Source: DATBVX01 sp963810775 (GTDB lineage: Bacteria > Pseudomonadota > Gammaproteobacteria > Steroidobacterales > Steroidobacteraceae). Taken from it: a DNA stretch of 64,000 bases. This document shows, in pieces, positions 10,001-17,839 of this stretch. Where the stretch lies: assembly GCA_963810775.1 (NCBI GenBank), contig CAWEOT010000001.1, positions 295,152 to 359,151 of the forward strand, read 5' to 3'. A model generated the notes under the pieces. The model saw only the letters and a program-made list of their open reading frames with translations. It was not told the origin of the DNA and did no database searches. Positions within the stretch are counted from its first letter, which is position 1, and every line of letters starts with the position of its first letter. The translations under genes and the position numbers were made by a program.

Positions 10001-10322
10001 CTTCGAGATCGTCGCGACCGACGGTACGGAGAAGGCGCTGAGCGCGGCGGGCATTGCTTGTCGACGCGTGAACAAGGTACGCGAGGGTAGGCCCCACATC
10101 GTGGATATGATCAAGAACGACGAAATTAACCTGATCGTGAACACCACAGAAGGCAAGCAGGCGATCCGCGAGTCGCGATCGATCCGGCGCGAGGCCGTGC
10201 ATCGAAAGGTCACTTACTACACCACCATCGCAGCGGCGCGCGCCACTTGCGATGCGCTCGATCACCTGAACGAGGTGGAAGTGAACCGCTTGCAGGATCT
10301 GCACCAGGAGCGCGTGGCGTGA
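7098..10322 (+). CDS. carB: Carbamoyl-phosphate synthase large subunit
   Basis: CarB makes carbamoyl phosphate from bicarbonate, ammonia and two ATP. The 1074-residue protein has the expected duplicated structure. The carboxyphosphate half contains GAGPIVIGQACEFDYSG and PSFTLGGSGGG, and the carbamate half (from about residue 560) contains GGGPNRIGQGIEFDYCC and PSYVLGGRAMEVV. A C-terminal methylglyoxal-synthase-like allosteric domain (about residue 940 on) follows. Length and motifs are normal. The last bases overlap the GTG start of greA (GTGA). Confidence 0.97.
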   Translation: MPKRKDINSILIIGAGPIVIGQACEFDYSGAQACKALREEGYRVILVNSNPATIMTDPEMADAIYIEPVNWRTVARIIEKETPDALLPTMGGQTALNCALDLAREGVLEKWGVELIAASREAIDMAEDRELFRDAMREIGLESPRARIAHSMEEAIAVQAEIGYPTVIRPSFTLGGSGGGIAYNREEFEQIVARGLDASPTNEVLLEESVSGWKEFELEVVRDHQDNCIVVCSIENLDPMGVHTGDSITVAPAQTLTDKEYQRMRNAAIAVLRKIGVDTGGSNVQFAINPEDGRLLVIEMNPRVSRSSALASKATGFPIAKVAAKLAVGYTLDELKNEITGGATPASFEPTIDYIVTKIPRFTFEKFPGANRRLTTQMKSVGEAMAIGRTFQESLQKALRSLETGWDGLDPQLTLPLSDESATVLAYELASPGPDRLLFIADAFRAGWSLEKVNGLTRVDPWFLRQIEDLVEEESKVQSGGLESLDVKRMRALKRKGFADGRLAQLLGIEEAVIRKRRHKFALHPVYKRVDTCAAEFATSTAYMYSTYEEECEADPSERRKIMILGGGPNRIGQGIEFDYCCVHAALALREDGYETIMVNCNPETVSTDYDTSDRLYFEPLTFEDVMEIIAKEKPEGVIVQYGGQTPLKLSRALAAAGAPIIGTTPDSIDIAEDRERFQQLVKTLGLKQPANATARAEEQAVILAREVGFPLVVRPSYVLGGRAMEVVFNEDDLRAYMTDAVKVSNDSPVLLDRFLDLAIEVDVDAICDGEDVLIGGIMEHIEQAGVHSGDSGCSLPPNGLNAELQLELKEQTQKLAKALNVIGLMNVQFAIQSGVIYILEVNPRASRTVPFVSKATGVPLAKVAARVMTGRKLKELGISEIKTPGYFSVKEAVFPFSKFPEADPILGPEMKSTGEVMGTGRTFGEAYAKAQAASGVVLPTRGTCLISVRDRDKPGAIELAQLLMARGFEIVATDGTEKALSAAGIACRRVNKVREGRPHIVDMIKNDEINLIVNTTEGKQAIRESRSIRREAVHRKVTYYTTIAAARATCDALDHLNEVEVNRLQDLHQERVA

Positions 10323-10795
10323 AGCGCGCGCCGATCACCTCGCAAGGCGCTGAACGGTTGCGCGGGGAGCTCAAGCGGCTCAAGGCCGAGGATCGCCCCA
10401 ACATCATCAAGGCCATCGCCGAGGCGCGTTCCCATGGAGATCTGAGCGAGAACGCCGAATACCATGCCGCACGCGAGCAACAGAGCTTTATCGAGGGACG
10501 CATCAATGAGATCGAGACCCGGCTCGCGAACGCCGAGGTGATAGACGTGACCAGGTTGCCAGCCAACCAGCGCATCGTGTTTGGCGCGACTGTGGATCTG
10601 GAAGATCAGGAGGACGGTGGGCGGATCGCCTACCAGATCGTCGGCGAGGATGAGGCGGATATCCGTCGCGGGCTGGTGTCGGTGACGTCACCGATCGCCC
10701 GTGCGCTCGTCGGCAAGAACCAGGGCGATGTCATCGAGGTGGCTGCGCCCGCGGGTCCACGTACATACGAGATCATCGCCGTCCGATATGAATAG
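10319..10795 (+). CDS. greA: Transcript cleavage factor GreA
   Basis: GreA enters the RNA polymerase secondary channel and stimulates cleavage of backtracked transcripts. The GTG at 10319 overlaps the carB stop and yields 158 residues, exactly the family norm. It begins MKRAPITSQGAERLRGELKRL. The N-terminal coiled coil carries the acidic tip HGDLSENAEYHAAREQQ, and the C-terminal FKBP-like domain ends with the usual EIIAVRYE. A longer upstream reading would run inside carB and is rejected. rlmE follows after 15 bases; yhbY, which sits here in E. coli, is absent. Confidence 0.96.
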   Translation: MKRAPITSQGAERLRGELKRLKAEDRPNIIKAIAEARSHGDLSENAEYHAAREQQSFIEGRINEIETRLANAEVIDVTRLPANQRIVFGATVDLEDQEDGGRIAYQIVGEDEADIRRGLVSVTSPIARALVGKNQGDVIEVAAPAGPRTYEIIAVRYE

Positions 10796-10810
10796 GTCCG
10801 GGAACGGGCC

Positions 10811-11434
10811 ATGAAACGCAGCAAGAGCAGCAGTCGCTGGTTGCAGGAGCACGCCAGCGACCCCTACGTGAAGCGAGCCCACCGCGAGGGCTGGCGCTCC
10901 CGGGCAGTCTTCAAGCTCGAGCAGATCCAGCGTGCGGACAAGCTGCTGCGTCCCGGGATGGTTGTCGTCGACCTGGGTGCCGCGCCCGGCGGCTGGAGCC
11001 AGTTTGCGGCCCGTGCCCTGCAGGGACGCGGCGAAATCTTCGCAGTCGATATTCTGGCGATGCCGCATATCCCGGGCGTCACGTTCATCGAAGGCGACTT
11101 TCAGGATCAAGCACTTCTCGACCGGCTGCTGGCAGCGCTCGGCGGCCGCCCGGTCGACCTTGTAATGTCCGACCTGGCCCCAAACATGAGCGGCATCGAT
11201 GCAGTCGATCAGCCTCGCTCAATGAACCTCGCCGAGCTCGCGCTCGATCTCTCGACCCAGGTTCTAAAGCCCGGTGGCGATCTGCTGATGAAGGTTTTTC
11301 AGGGTGCCGGTTTCCAGGAATTGGTGCAGTCCGCACGCCGGCAGTTCACCACTGTGAAGCTGCGCAAACCCGATGCCTCGCGCGCGCGCAGCGCCGAGAT
11401 GTACCTGCTGGCGAGGAGCCGGCGGATGGTGTAG
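10811..11434 (+). CDS. rlmE: 23S rRNA (uridine-2'-O)-methyltransferase RlmE
   Basis: RlmE (RrmJ/FtsJ) methylates U2552 of 23S rRNA using SAM late in 50S assembly. The 207-residue protein starts MKRSKSSSRWLQEHASDPYVKRAHREGWRSRAVFKL. It shows the SAM-binding motif DLGAAPGGWSQ, the SDLAPNMSG block and the catalytic Lys in LLMKVFQG, matching the K-D-K-E tetrad family. It lies between greA and ftsH, its conserved partner. Confidence 0.95.
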   Translation: MKRSKSSSRWLQEHASDPYVKRAHREGWRSRAVFKLEQIQRADKLLRPGMVVVDLGAAPGGWSQFAARALQGRGEIFAVDILAMPHIPGVTFIEGDFQDQALLDRLLAALGGRPVDLVMSDLAPNMSGIDAVDQPRSMNLAELALDLSTQVLKPGGDLLMKVFQGAGFQELVQSARRQFTTVKLRKPDASRARSAEMYLLARSRRMV

Positions 11435-11517
11435 GTTCAGGAACGCCTGCCGAATCCACTGGTCGAATCGCGACGAATTTCCCGGTAATTCTGGCGCTTT
11501 GTGTCGAGGACTGACTC

Positions 11518-13425
11518 TTGAACGACCTGACGAAGAACATCCTGCTGTGGGTAATCATCGCCGTCGTACTTTTGACGGTGTTCAGCAACTTCAGCCCGCG
11601 CTCCGGCGAGAGCCGCGAGATGGCCTATTCGACGTTCCTGCAGGAAGTCAAGAACAAGAACATCGACGCCGCCGTGATCAAGGGCGAGATCATCGAAGGG
11701 ACGAAGCGCGATGGAACGCAGTTCCGCGTCTATAACCCGGAGACCGAGAACAGCGCGCTGATCGGCCTGCTCGACCGCGAAGGTGTCAACTTCCGCGGCG
11801 CGCCTCCCGACAAGCCGAATTTCCTGCTGCAGTTGTTCCTGTCCTCCTTCCCTGTGTTGCTGCTGGTCGCGATCTTCATCTACTTCATGCGCCAGATGCA
11901 GGGCGCGGCGGGTGGGCGTGGCGCCATGTCGTTCGGCAAGAGCCGCGCTCGGTTGCTCGGCGAGGACCAGGTATCGGTGACTTTTGCCGACGTCGCCGGC
12001 GTCGACGAGGCGAAAGAAGAAGTCGTTGAAATCGTCGACTTCCTGAAGGACCCCGGCAAGTTCCAGAAGCTCGGCGGCAAGATTCCGAAGGGCGTCCTCA
12101 TGGTGGGTGCGCCGGGAACAGGCAAGACGCTGCTGGCCCGTGCGATCGCCGGGGAAGCCAAGGTGCCTTTCTTCACGATCTCGGGCTCCGATTTCGTGGA
12201 AATGTTCGTGGGCGTCGGCGCGTCGCGCGTGCGCGACATGTTCGAGCAAGCCAAGAAGCACGCTCCTTGCATTATTTTCATCGACGAGATCGATGCCGTC
12301 GGCCGGCACCGCGGCGCGGGCCTGGGTGGCGGCCACGATGAGCGCGAGCAGACGCTCAATCAGTTGCTGGTCGAGATGGATGGATTTGAAGGCAACGAAG
12401 GCATCATCGTGATCGCGGCCACCAATCGGCCCGATGTGCTGGACCCGGCTCTGTTGCGTCCTGGCCGCTTCGATCGCCAGGTCGTAGTGCCGTTGCCCGA
12501 CGTGCGCGGACGCGAGCAGATCCTGAAAGTTCACATGCGGCGCGTGCCACTCGCCGATGACGTGAGACCCTCAATCATTGCGCGCGGCACACCTGGATTC
12601 TCCGGTGCAGATCTCGCCAACCTGGTGAATGAAGCCGCGCTCTTCGCTGCGCGCGCCAATCGTCGCCTGGTGTCGATGGAAGAATTCGAGCGCGCGAAGG
12701 ACAAGATCATGATGGGCGCGGAGCGGCGCTCAATGGTCATGAGCGAGGAGGAAAAGCGCATGACCGCTTACCACGAGGCTGGCCATGCCATCGTGGGCCT
12801 GAGCGTCCCGGAGCACGATCCGGTCTACAAGGTCACTATCATCCCGCGCGGCCGCGCGCTCGGCGTGACGATGTTCCTGCCGGAAGGCGACCGTTACAGC
12901 ACCAGCAAGCGCAGGCTCGAGAGCCGCATCGCGACACTGTTCGGCGGGCGCATCGCTGAAGAGCTGATCTTCGGCGCGGAAGCGGTCACGACCGGAGCAG
13001 CGAACGATATCGAGCGGGCGACCGAGCTCGCGCGCAACATGGTTACGAAGTGGGGTCTTTCCGATCGTCTCGGACCCCTGACGTATTCTGAGGAAAGTGG
13101 TGAGGTGTTCCTCGGCCGCAGTGTCACCCAGCACAAGCAGGTGTCGGACGTGACCGCACACGCGATCGATGAGGAAGTGCGCCGCGTGATCGATGACAAT
13201 TTCCAGCGCGCCAAAGGGATCCTGACGTCGCGCCTTGAGACGCTGCACATGATGGCGGAAGCGCTGATCAAGTACGAAACCGTCGACGAAGAACAGCTCA
13301 AGGACATCATGGCCGGCCGCACGCCGAAGCCCCCGAAGGACTGGGACGACTCGACGCCGGTGCCGACCAGCAAGCCGCAGGACAAGCCTGCTCCTGCCAT
13401 CGGCCCTGCCGCCGGCCAGCACTGA
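11518..13425 (+). CDS. ftsH: ATP-dependent zinc metalloprotease FtsH
   Basis: FtsH is the membrane-anchored AAA+ protease that degrades sigma-32, LpxC and damaged membrane proteins. The 635-residue protein has two N-terminal membrane segments (about residues 5-22 and 100-122) around a periplasmic domain. The AAA module has Walker A GAPGTGKT, Walker B IIFIDEID and the SRH. The zinc protease domain has the motif HEAGH. The tail is rich in Pro, Lys and Asp. A TTG start (11518) gives the family N-terminus NDLTKNILLWV and follows GAGGA. Turnover of sigma-32 ties it to the chaperone cluster upstream. Confidence 0.96.
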   Translation: MNDLTKNILLWVIIAVVLLTVFSNFSPRSGESREMAYSTFLQEVKNKNIDAAVIKGEIIEGTKRDGTQFRVYNPETENSALIGLLDREGVNFRGAPPDKPNFLLQLFLSSFPVLLLVAIFIYFMRQMQGAAGGRGAMSFGKSRARLLGEDQVSVTFADVAGVDEAKEEVVEIVDFLKDPGKFQKLGGKIPKGVLMVGAPGTGKTLLARAIAGEAKVPFFTISGSDFVEMFVGVGASRVRDMFEQAKKHAPCIIFIDEIDAVGRHRGAGLGGGHDEREQTLNQLLVEMDGFEGNEGIIVIAATNRPDVLDPALLRPGRFDRQVVVPLPDVRGREQILKVHMRRVPLADDVRPSIIARGTPGFSGADLANLVNEAALFAARANRRLVSMEEFERAKDKIMMGAERRSMVMSEEEKRMTAYHEAGHAIVGLSVPEHDPVYKVTIIPRGRALGVTMFLPEGDRYSTSKRRLESRIATLFGGRIAEELIFGAEAVTTGAANDIERATELARNMVTKWGLSDRLGPLTYSEESGEVFLGRSVTQHKQVSDVTAHAIDEEVRRVIDDNFQRAKGILTSRLETLHMMAEALIKYETVDEEQLKDIMAGRTPKPPKDWDDSTPVPTSKPQDKPAPAIGPAAGQH

Positions 13426-13429
13426 ATCG

Positions 13430-13589
13430 GCCGGTCTGCGTGGCTTTGGGGTGGCTCTCAGCACCCCGACACGAACGAGACGTTATCGCCCACCCACCGA
13501 CATTTTTCGCGTTGCACGTCAACGTGTCGTCGACGTAACCAAGCAAGAACGGGGGCACTGAGAGCCACCCCAAAGCCACGCAGACCGGC
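13430..13589. repeat. Long stem-loop 1 in the ftsH-folP gap
   Basis: A perfect 32-base inverted repeat, 13430-13461 with 13558-13589, encloses a 96-base loop. The loop opens with a CCGACACGAACGAGACGT motif (13466-13483) and closes with CAAGCAAGAACGGG (13540-13553). Both motifs recur, inverted, in the neighbouring stem-loop. The stem begins 5 bases after the ftsH stop, so transcription of ftsH would run into it. It is followed by a short GC-rich palindrome (about 13591-13613) that separates the two units. Confidence 0.85.
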
Positions 13590-13619
13590 AAGAAGCGCGC
13601 GCTCGCGCGTTCTTTCTTG

Positions 13620-13773
13620 GCTCTCGTTCTGGTCGGGTGTTCGTCCCCTGGGCCCGTTCTTGCTTGATTGCACGGATGGTACGATGCCGTACAGCGCGAA
13701 CGCCGAGCTTTCACCGCAAGTGACGTGTCGTTCGTGTCGGCTGAGGGGACGAATACCCGACCAGAGCGAGAGC
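13620..13773. repeat. Long stem-loop 2 in the ftsH-folP gap, inverted relative to unit 1
   Basis: Arms 13620-13649 and 13744-13773 pair over 30 bases with two mismatches and enclose a 94-base loop. The loop carries CCCGTTCTTGCTTG (13653-13666) and ACGTGTCGTTCGTGTCGG (13723-13740), the reverse complements of the two loop motifs of unit 1 (14/14 and 17/18 bases). The stem sequence is unrelated to that of unit 1. folP starts 50 bases after the unit. The 397-base gap holds no convincing protein gene. Confidence 0.8.
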
Positions 13774-13822
13774 TTCGTTCTCGCGTACGGCATCGCGCGC
13801 TTCCGCGTCCACCTGAGCTTTC

Positions 13823-14659
13823 ATGCATCTGATTTGCGGCGACAAGACTCTGGATCTGAGCCGCCCATGCGTAATGGGCGTTCTGAACGTCACGCCTGAT
13901 TCGTTCTCTGACGGCGGGCAATTTCACGACATCGGACAGGCGCTCGCGCACGCGCATCGGATGATTGATGAAGGTGCCGCCATCATCGACATCGGTGGCG
14001 AGTCGACACGCCCCGGCGCGAATCCTGTCGAAGTGGACGAGGAGCTGCAGCGCGTATTGCCATTGGTCAGATCGTTGGCTCGCAAGGTCACCGTGCCGAT
14101 TTCGATCGATACCACCAAACCCCAGGTGATGCAGGCGGTTATCGATGCGGGCGCGGGAATGATCAATGACGTCCTGGCTCTGCGAACGCCCGGTGCACTG
14201 GAAGTGGTCGCCGCCTCGAACGCGGCCGCTTGCCTGATGCACATGCAGGGCGAACCGCGCACCATGCAGGTCGAGCCGCACTACCAGGATGTGATCGGAG
14301 AGGTTCACGAGTTTCTGCGCGAACGCCGCGATGCCTGTGAAGCTTTGGGAATCGGGCGCGACCGGCTCGTCATCGACCCTGGTTTCGGCTTTGGCAAAGC
14401 CGTGCCGCACAATCTGAGCCTGCTCTCAAACCTTGACCGATTTCTCGATCTGGGTGTCCCGGTGCTCGCGGGGCTGTCGCGCAAGTCGATGATAGGCACA
14501 ATTACAGGCCGACCGGTCGACCAGCGTCTGCATGGCAGCATCGCACTCGCGACGATTGCAATCCTCAAGGGTGCGCGCATCATTCGCGCGCATGACGTTG
14601 CGCCCGCGGTGGACGCCGTCAAGATTGCCACCGCCGTGATTGAGGGAGGGGGCCAGTGA
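13823..14659 (+). CDS. folP: Dihydropteroate synthase
   Basis: FolP condenses p-aminobenzoate with dihydropterin pyrophosphate in folate synthesis and is the sulfonamide target. The 278-residue TIM-barrel protein has the two signature blocks PCVMGVLNVTPDSFSDGG and DIGGESTRPGA. It also has DPGFGFGK and the sulfonamide-binding loop LSRKSMIG. The order ftsH-folP-glmM is conserved in gammaproteobacteria. Its TGA stop overlaps the GTG of glmM. Confidence 0.96.
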   Translation: MHLICGDKTLDLSRPCVMGVLNVTPDSFSDGGQFHDIGQALAHAHRMIDEGAAIIDIGGESTRPGANPVEVDEELQRVLPLVRSLARKVTVPISIDTTKPQVMQAVIDAGAGMINDVLALRTPGALEVVAASNAAACLMHMQGEPRTMQVEPHYQDVIGEVHEFLRERRDACEALGIGRDRLVIDPGFGFGKAVPHNLSLLSNLDRFLDLGVPVLAGLSRKSMIGTITGRPVDQRLHGSIALATIAILKGARIIRAHDVAPAVDAVKIATAVIEGGGQ

Positions 14660-15993
14660 GCCGAAGATATTTTGGAACCGATGGAGTGCGTGGCCAGGTG
14701 GGCCGCGATCCGATGACAGTGGACTTCGCGCTGCGCCTCGCGAGCGGTGCGGCGCGGGTGCTCGCGCCGGAGGGGGGCACGGTGCTCATCGGCAAGGACA
14801 CGCGCCTTTCGGGCTATATGTTCGAGGCAGCGCTCGAGGCAGGCTTCGTGGCGGCCGGCGTCAACGTCATGCTGATCGGGCCGCTGCCGACGCCGGGCAT
14901 CGCCTACATGACGCAGCGTTTCGAGTGCGATTTTGGCGTGGTGATCAGCGCCTCACACAACCTCTATGATGACAATGGCATCAAGTTCTTCGATTCCAGC
15001 GGCGCGAAACTGAGCGATGAGCTCGAGGCGCGGATCGAGGAAGCGCTCCAGCAGCCGGCACTCACGCGCGAATCAAAGGCTCTTGGACGTGCCACACGCG
15101 TCGACAGATCACGTACTCACTATCAGCAGTTCTGTGCCGCATCCTTCCCCGCGGGCATGGATTTGTCCGGTTTCAAGATCGTCATCGACTGCGCGAACGG
15201 TGCCGCATACAAGGTCGCACCGCGGGTGCTGGCCGATCTGGGCGCGGAAATAGTTCCCATCGGCTGTTCTCCGAACGGGCGCAACATCAATGATGGCTGC
15301 GGCTCATTGGCACCTGAGCTCCTGCAACTCACGGTCCCCGGTGTGCGCGCTAACGCAGGCATCGCCCTCGATGGTGATGGAGATCGACTGGTGATGGTCG
15401 ATGAGCTCGGCCGCATCGTCGATGGCGATCAACTTCTCTACATCATTGCGCGGGCGCGAGCCGCAGCGCAGGCGCTGCGCGGACCGGTCGTCGGCACGGT
15501 GATGAGCAATCTCGGCCTGGAGGTCGGTCTGCGCGAGCTCGGGATCGAGTTCCGGCGCGCGCCGGTCGGCGACCGCTATGTTCTGGGCCTGCTGCGCGAA
15601 ACCGGTGGCACTCTCGGCGGCGAGACCTCAGGCCACCTGTTGTGCCTGGACAAGACCACGACCGGTGACGGGCTCATCAGCGCGTTGCAGGTTCTTGCCA
15701 TAATGAAGCAGACCCGGCAGAGCCTCGCCGAACTGGCAGCCGGCATGCCACGCTTCCCGCAGGTGCTGCTCAACGTCAAGGTCAAGAACCGTTTCGACCC
15801 CGGAGCGAACGCCGTGGTCCGGGAAGCCGTGCGCGCGATCGAAGCGGAGCTCAAGCAGGATGGCCGCGTGGTACTGCGGGCCTCGGGGACCGAGCCCGTA
15901 ATCAGGGTGATGCTCGAGGGCCGTGATGAGAATGTGATTCGCTTGCATGCCGAACGCCTCGCCCAGATCGTCCGCAACGCTGCTGCAGCCTAG
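14656..15993 (+). CDS. glmM: Phosphoglucosamine mutase
   Basis: GlmM converts glucosamine-6-phosphate to glucosamine-1-phosphate for UDP-GlcNAc, peptidoglycan and LPS. The 445-residue protein starts at a GTG (14656) overlapping the folP stop and begins SRRYFGTDGVRGQVG. The active-site phosphoserine motif is ISASHN (about residue 100). The metal loop is DGDGDRL, the sugar loop GGETSGH and the phosphate loop RASGTEPVIRVM. All four mutase motifs are intact. Confidence 0.96.
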   Translation: MSRRYFGTDGVRGQVGRDPMTVDFALRLASGAARVLAPEGGTVLIGKDTRLSGYMFEAALEAGFVAAGVNVMLIGPLPTPGIAYMTQRFECDFGVVISASHNLYDDNGIKFFDSSGAKLSDELEARIEEALQQPALTRESKALGRATRVDRSRTHYQQFCAASFPAGMDLSGFKIVIDCANGAAYKVAPRVLADLGAEIVPIGCSPNGRNINDGCGSLAPELLQLTVPGVRANAGIALDGDGDRLVMVDELGRIVDGDQLLYIIARARAAAQALRGPVVGTVMSNLGLEVGLRELGIEFRRAPVGDRYVLGLLRETGGTLGGETSGHLLCLDKTTTGDGLISALQVLAIMKQTRQSLAELAAGMPRFPQVLLNVKVKNRFDPGANAVVREAVRAIEAELKQDGRVVLRASGTEPVIRVMLEGRDENVIRLHAERLAQIVRNAAAA

Positions 15994-16006
15994 GGCAACT
16001 CTAGCG

Positions 16007-16035
16007 TTGCTTTCACAGTAGACGCCGCTTAATAT
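16007..16035 (+). promoter_or_regulatory. Possible sigma-70 promoter for tpiA-secG
   Basis: TTGCTT (16007-16012) is followed after 17 bases by TAATAT (16030-16035), each matching about four of six consensus bases at ideal spacing, 58 bases before the tpiA ATG. A GC-rich hairpin (16049-16069) lies between it and the gene. The assignment rests on spacing and weak matches only. Confidence 0.35.
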
Positions 16036-16092
16036 CGCGCGCCTTTTCAGGGGGCCGGCTGGCCTCCCTTACACTGTTCCCGGAGACTTGCG

Positions 16093-16842
16093 ATGCGTCG
16101 GCCACTGGTTGCGGGCAACTGGAAAATGCACGGCTCACGTGCCGAAGCGGCCCAGCTGCTGGATGAGCTGATCCATCAGCAAAGCGCTGCGTTGGCGGCC
16201 GAAGTGGCGGTTTGTCCCCCGTTCGTCTACCTGCCGGATGCGGCGCGGCGCCTCAAGGAAAGCAATATCGCGTTGGGGGGCCAGAACGTCTGCGCGGAAC
16301 CCGTCGGCGCGTTCACAGGCGAGGTGTCTGCGGCCATGCTCAAGGATGTCGGCTGCCGTTACGTGATCGTGGGCCACTCGGAACGGCGCGCGCTGTTTCA
16401 CGAAGATGACAAGCTGGTGGCACGCAAATTCATGGCCGTGCAAAGCCAGAAGCTCATCCCCATCCTGTGCGTCGGTGAAACGCTGGAACAGCGCGAGCGC
16501 GGCGAAACCGAGACCGTGGTTGCGCGCCAGCTCGACGCTGTAGTGGCTGTGGCGGGCATCGCTGCTTTCGCCGACGCGGTGATCGCATATGAACCGGTGT
16601 GGGCGATCGGCACCGGCAAGAACGCCACGCCTGATCAGGCGCAGGCGGTGCATGCGTTCATCCGTGGGAGGATCGCGGCACGGGATGCTAAAATCGCCGC
16701 CGAGCTGCGCATCCTGTACGGTGGCAGCGTCAAGGCAGCCAACGCGGCGGAACTGTTCGAGATGCCGGACGTCGACGGCGGGCTGGTCGGCGGAGCGTCC
16801 CTGCGGGGCGACGAGTTCGGCAAGATCTGCGCTGCCGCCTGA
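16093..16842 (+). CDS. tpiA: Triosephosphate isomerase
   Basis: TpiA interconverts dihydroxyacetone phosphate and glyceraldehyde-3-phosphate. The 249-residue TIM barrel has the catalytic Lys in GNWKMHG (about residue 11) and the catalytic His in VGHSERR. The catalytic Glu lies in AYEPVWAIGTGK, and the phosphate-binding end is YGGSVKAAN and GGLVGGASL. Start and length match the family. It lies 34 bases before secG. Confidence 0.97.
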   Translation: MRRPLVAGNWKMHGSRAEAAQLLDELIHQQSAALAAEVAVCPPFVYLPDAARRLKESNIALGGQNVCAEPVGAFTGEVSAAMLKDVGCRYVIVGHSERRALFHEDDKLVARKFMAVQSQKLIPILCVGETLEQRERGETETVVARQLDAVVAVAGIAAFADAVIAYEPVWAIGTGKNATPDQAQAVHAFIRGRIAARDAKIAAELRILYGGSVKAANAAELFEMPDVDGGLVGGASLRGDEFGKICAAA

Positions 16843-16876
16843 GGCGGCAAACTAGGGTTCAGGGGTTGAGACAATC

Positions 16877-17263
16877 ATGTGGCACATGGTCATTCTGGTC
16901 ATACATGTTTTTCTGGCAGTGGCCATCATCGGGCTGGTGTTGCTGCAGAGAGGCAAGGGCGCGGATGCTGGAGCCGGATTCGGTTCGGGCGCGTCCGGAA
17001 CTGTTTTTGGCGCACGTGGCTCTGCTACGGCACTTTCGAAGGCGACCGCAGTGCTCGCGACGCTCTTCTTCGTGACGAGCCTGTCACTCGCTTTCCTCGG
17101 CGGTAAAGCGCGCGTCGAGCAGCCCAAGAGCCTGCTGGAGCGTACCGGGACGACACAGCAGGCGCCGGCCGCGGAAGTGCCGGCACCTCCGGCGACGACG
17201 GCTCCCGCACCGACTGAAGCACCGGCGACGCAGGACACACAGACGCCGCCTGCGCAGCCGTAA
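16877..17263 (+). CDS. secG: Preprotein translocase subunit SecG
   Basis: SecG is the small membrane subunit of the SecYEG translocon. The 128-residue protein has two membrane helices (about residues 3-22 and 52-72) separated by the conserved cytoplasmic loop LLQRGKGADAGAGFGSGASGTVFG. A disordered C-terminal tail rich in Pro, Ala and Thr follows. The tpiA-secG-tRNA-Leu order is conserved across gammaproteobacteria and supports the call. Confidence 0.95.
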   Translation: MWHMVILVIHVFLAVAIIGLVLLQRGKGADAGAGFGSGASGTVFGARGSATALSKATAVLATLFFVTSLSLAFLGGKARVEQPKSLLERTGTTQQAPAAEVPAPPATTAPAPTEAPATQDTQTPPAQP

Positions 17264-17279
17264 CGCGTCCTGATTCTGT

Positions 17280-17364
17280 GCGGATGTGGTGGAATTGGTA
17301 GACACACTAGCTTGAGGGGCTAGCGGCGCAAGCCGTGTCGGTTCGAGTCCGACCATCCGCACCA
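17280..17364 (+). tRNA. tRNA-Leu (anticodon GAG)
   Basis: The acceptor arm GCGGATG pairs with CATCCGC and the CCA end is encoded. The anticodon stem CTAGC/GCTAG holds the loop TTGAGGG with anticodon GAG. A long variable arm and the T arm GGTTCGAGTCC mark a class II leucine tRNA of 85 bases. It sits right after secG, its standard place in gammaproteobacteria. Confidence 0.95.
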
Positions 17365-17381
17365 TCCCGATGATCCTGACC

Positions 17382-17401
17382 GGCGGACGCTGCAGTCCGC
17401 C
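17382..17401 (+). terminator. Hairpin after tRNA-Leu
   Basis: GGCGGAC (17382-17388) pairs with GTCCGCC (17395-17401) around a 6-base loop, 17 bases after the tRNA. No T-run follows directly, so it may be a tRNA-processing or weak termination signal rather than a strong terminator. Confidence 0.4.
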
Positions 17402-17434
17402 CACGGTTTGATGGCTTTTTTGCGCCCGCGCGCC

Positions 17435-17443
17435 TGTTACAAT
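17435..17443 (+). promoter_or_regulatory. Extended -10 promoter candidate for the nuo operon
   Basis: TGTTACAAT reads as an extended -10 element (TGn plus TACAAT, five of six consensus bases), 40 bases before the nuoA ATG. The -35 side is a T-rich stretch without a good match, as is usual for extended -10 promoters. It is the only promoter-like signal between the tRNA and nuoA. Confidence 0.5.
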
Positions 17444-17482
17444 GCGCGCCGGTTTTTCAAGACCTTGGCGCAAATCCCGTCG

Positions 17483-17839
17483 ATGTTGCACGAATACCTG
17501 CCCATCCTGATCTTCCTCATCGTCGGCGGCGGTCTGGGCGTCGTGATGCTGGTGCTGGGGTTCCTTTTCGGCACGCGCCGGCCGGATCCTGAAAAGCTTT
17601 CACCGTATGAATGCGGGTTCGAGGCCTTCGAGGACTCGCGCATGAAGTTCGACGTGCGTTATTACCTGGTCGCCATTCTGTTCATCATTTTCGACCTGGA
17701 AATCGCGTTCCTGTTTCCCTGGGCCGTCTCCCTTTCGGCCATCGGCGCGTTCGGCCTGATCGCGATGGCGCTGTTTCTGGCGGTGCTGATCGTCGGCTTC
17801 ATCTACGAATGGAAAAAGGGAGCGCTGGAATGGGACTGA
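17483..17839 (+). CDS. nuoA: NADH-quinone oxidoreductase subunit A
   Basis: NuoA is a small membrane subunit of respiratory complex I near the quinone channel. The ATG at 17483 gives 118 residues with three membrane helices. The conserved motif PYECGFEAFEDSRMKFDVRYYLVAILFI is present, and the Cys on the quinone-side loop is kept. An upstream in-frame ATG (17408) would add a charged tail not seen in the family. The last 10 bases overlap nuoB. Confidence 0.95.
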   Translation: MLHEYLPILIFLIVGGGLGVVMLVLGFLFGTRRPDPEKLSPYECGFEAFEDSRMKFDVRYYLVAILFIIFDLEIAFLFPWAVSLSAIGAFGLIAMALFLAVLIVGFIYEWKKGALEWD

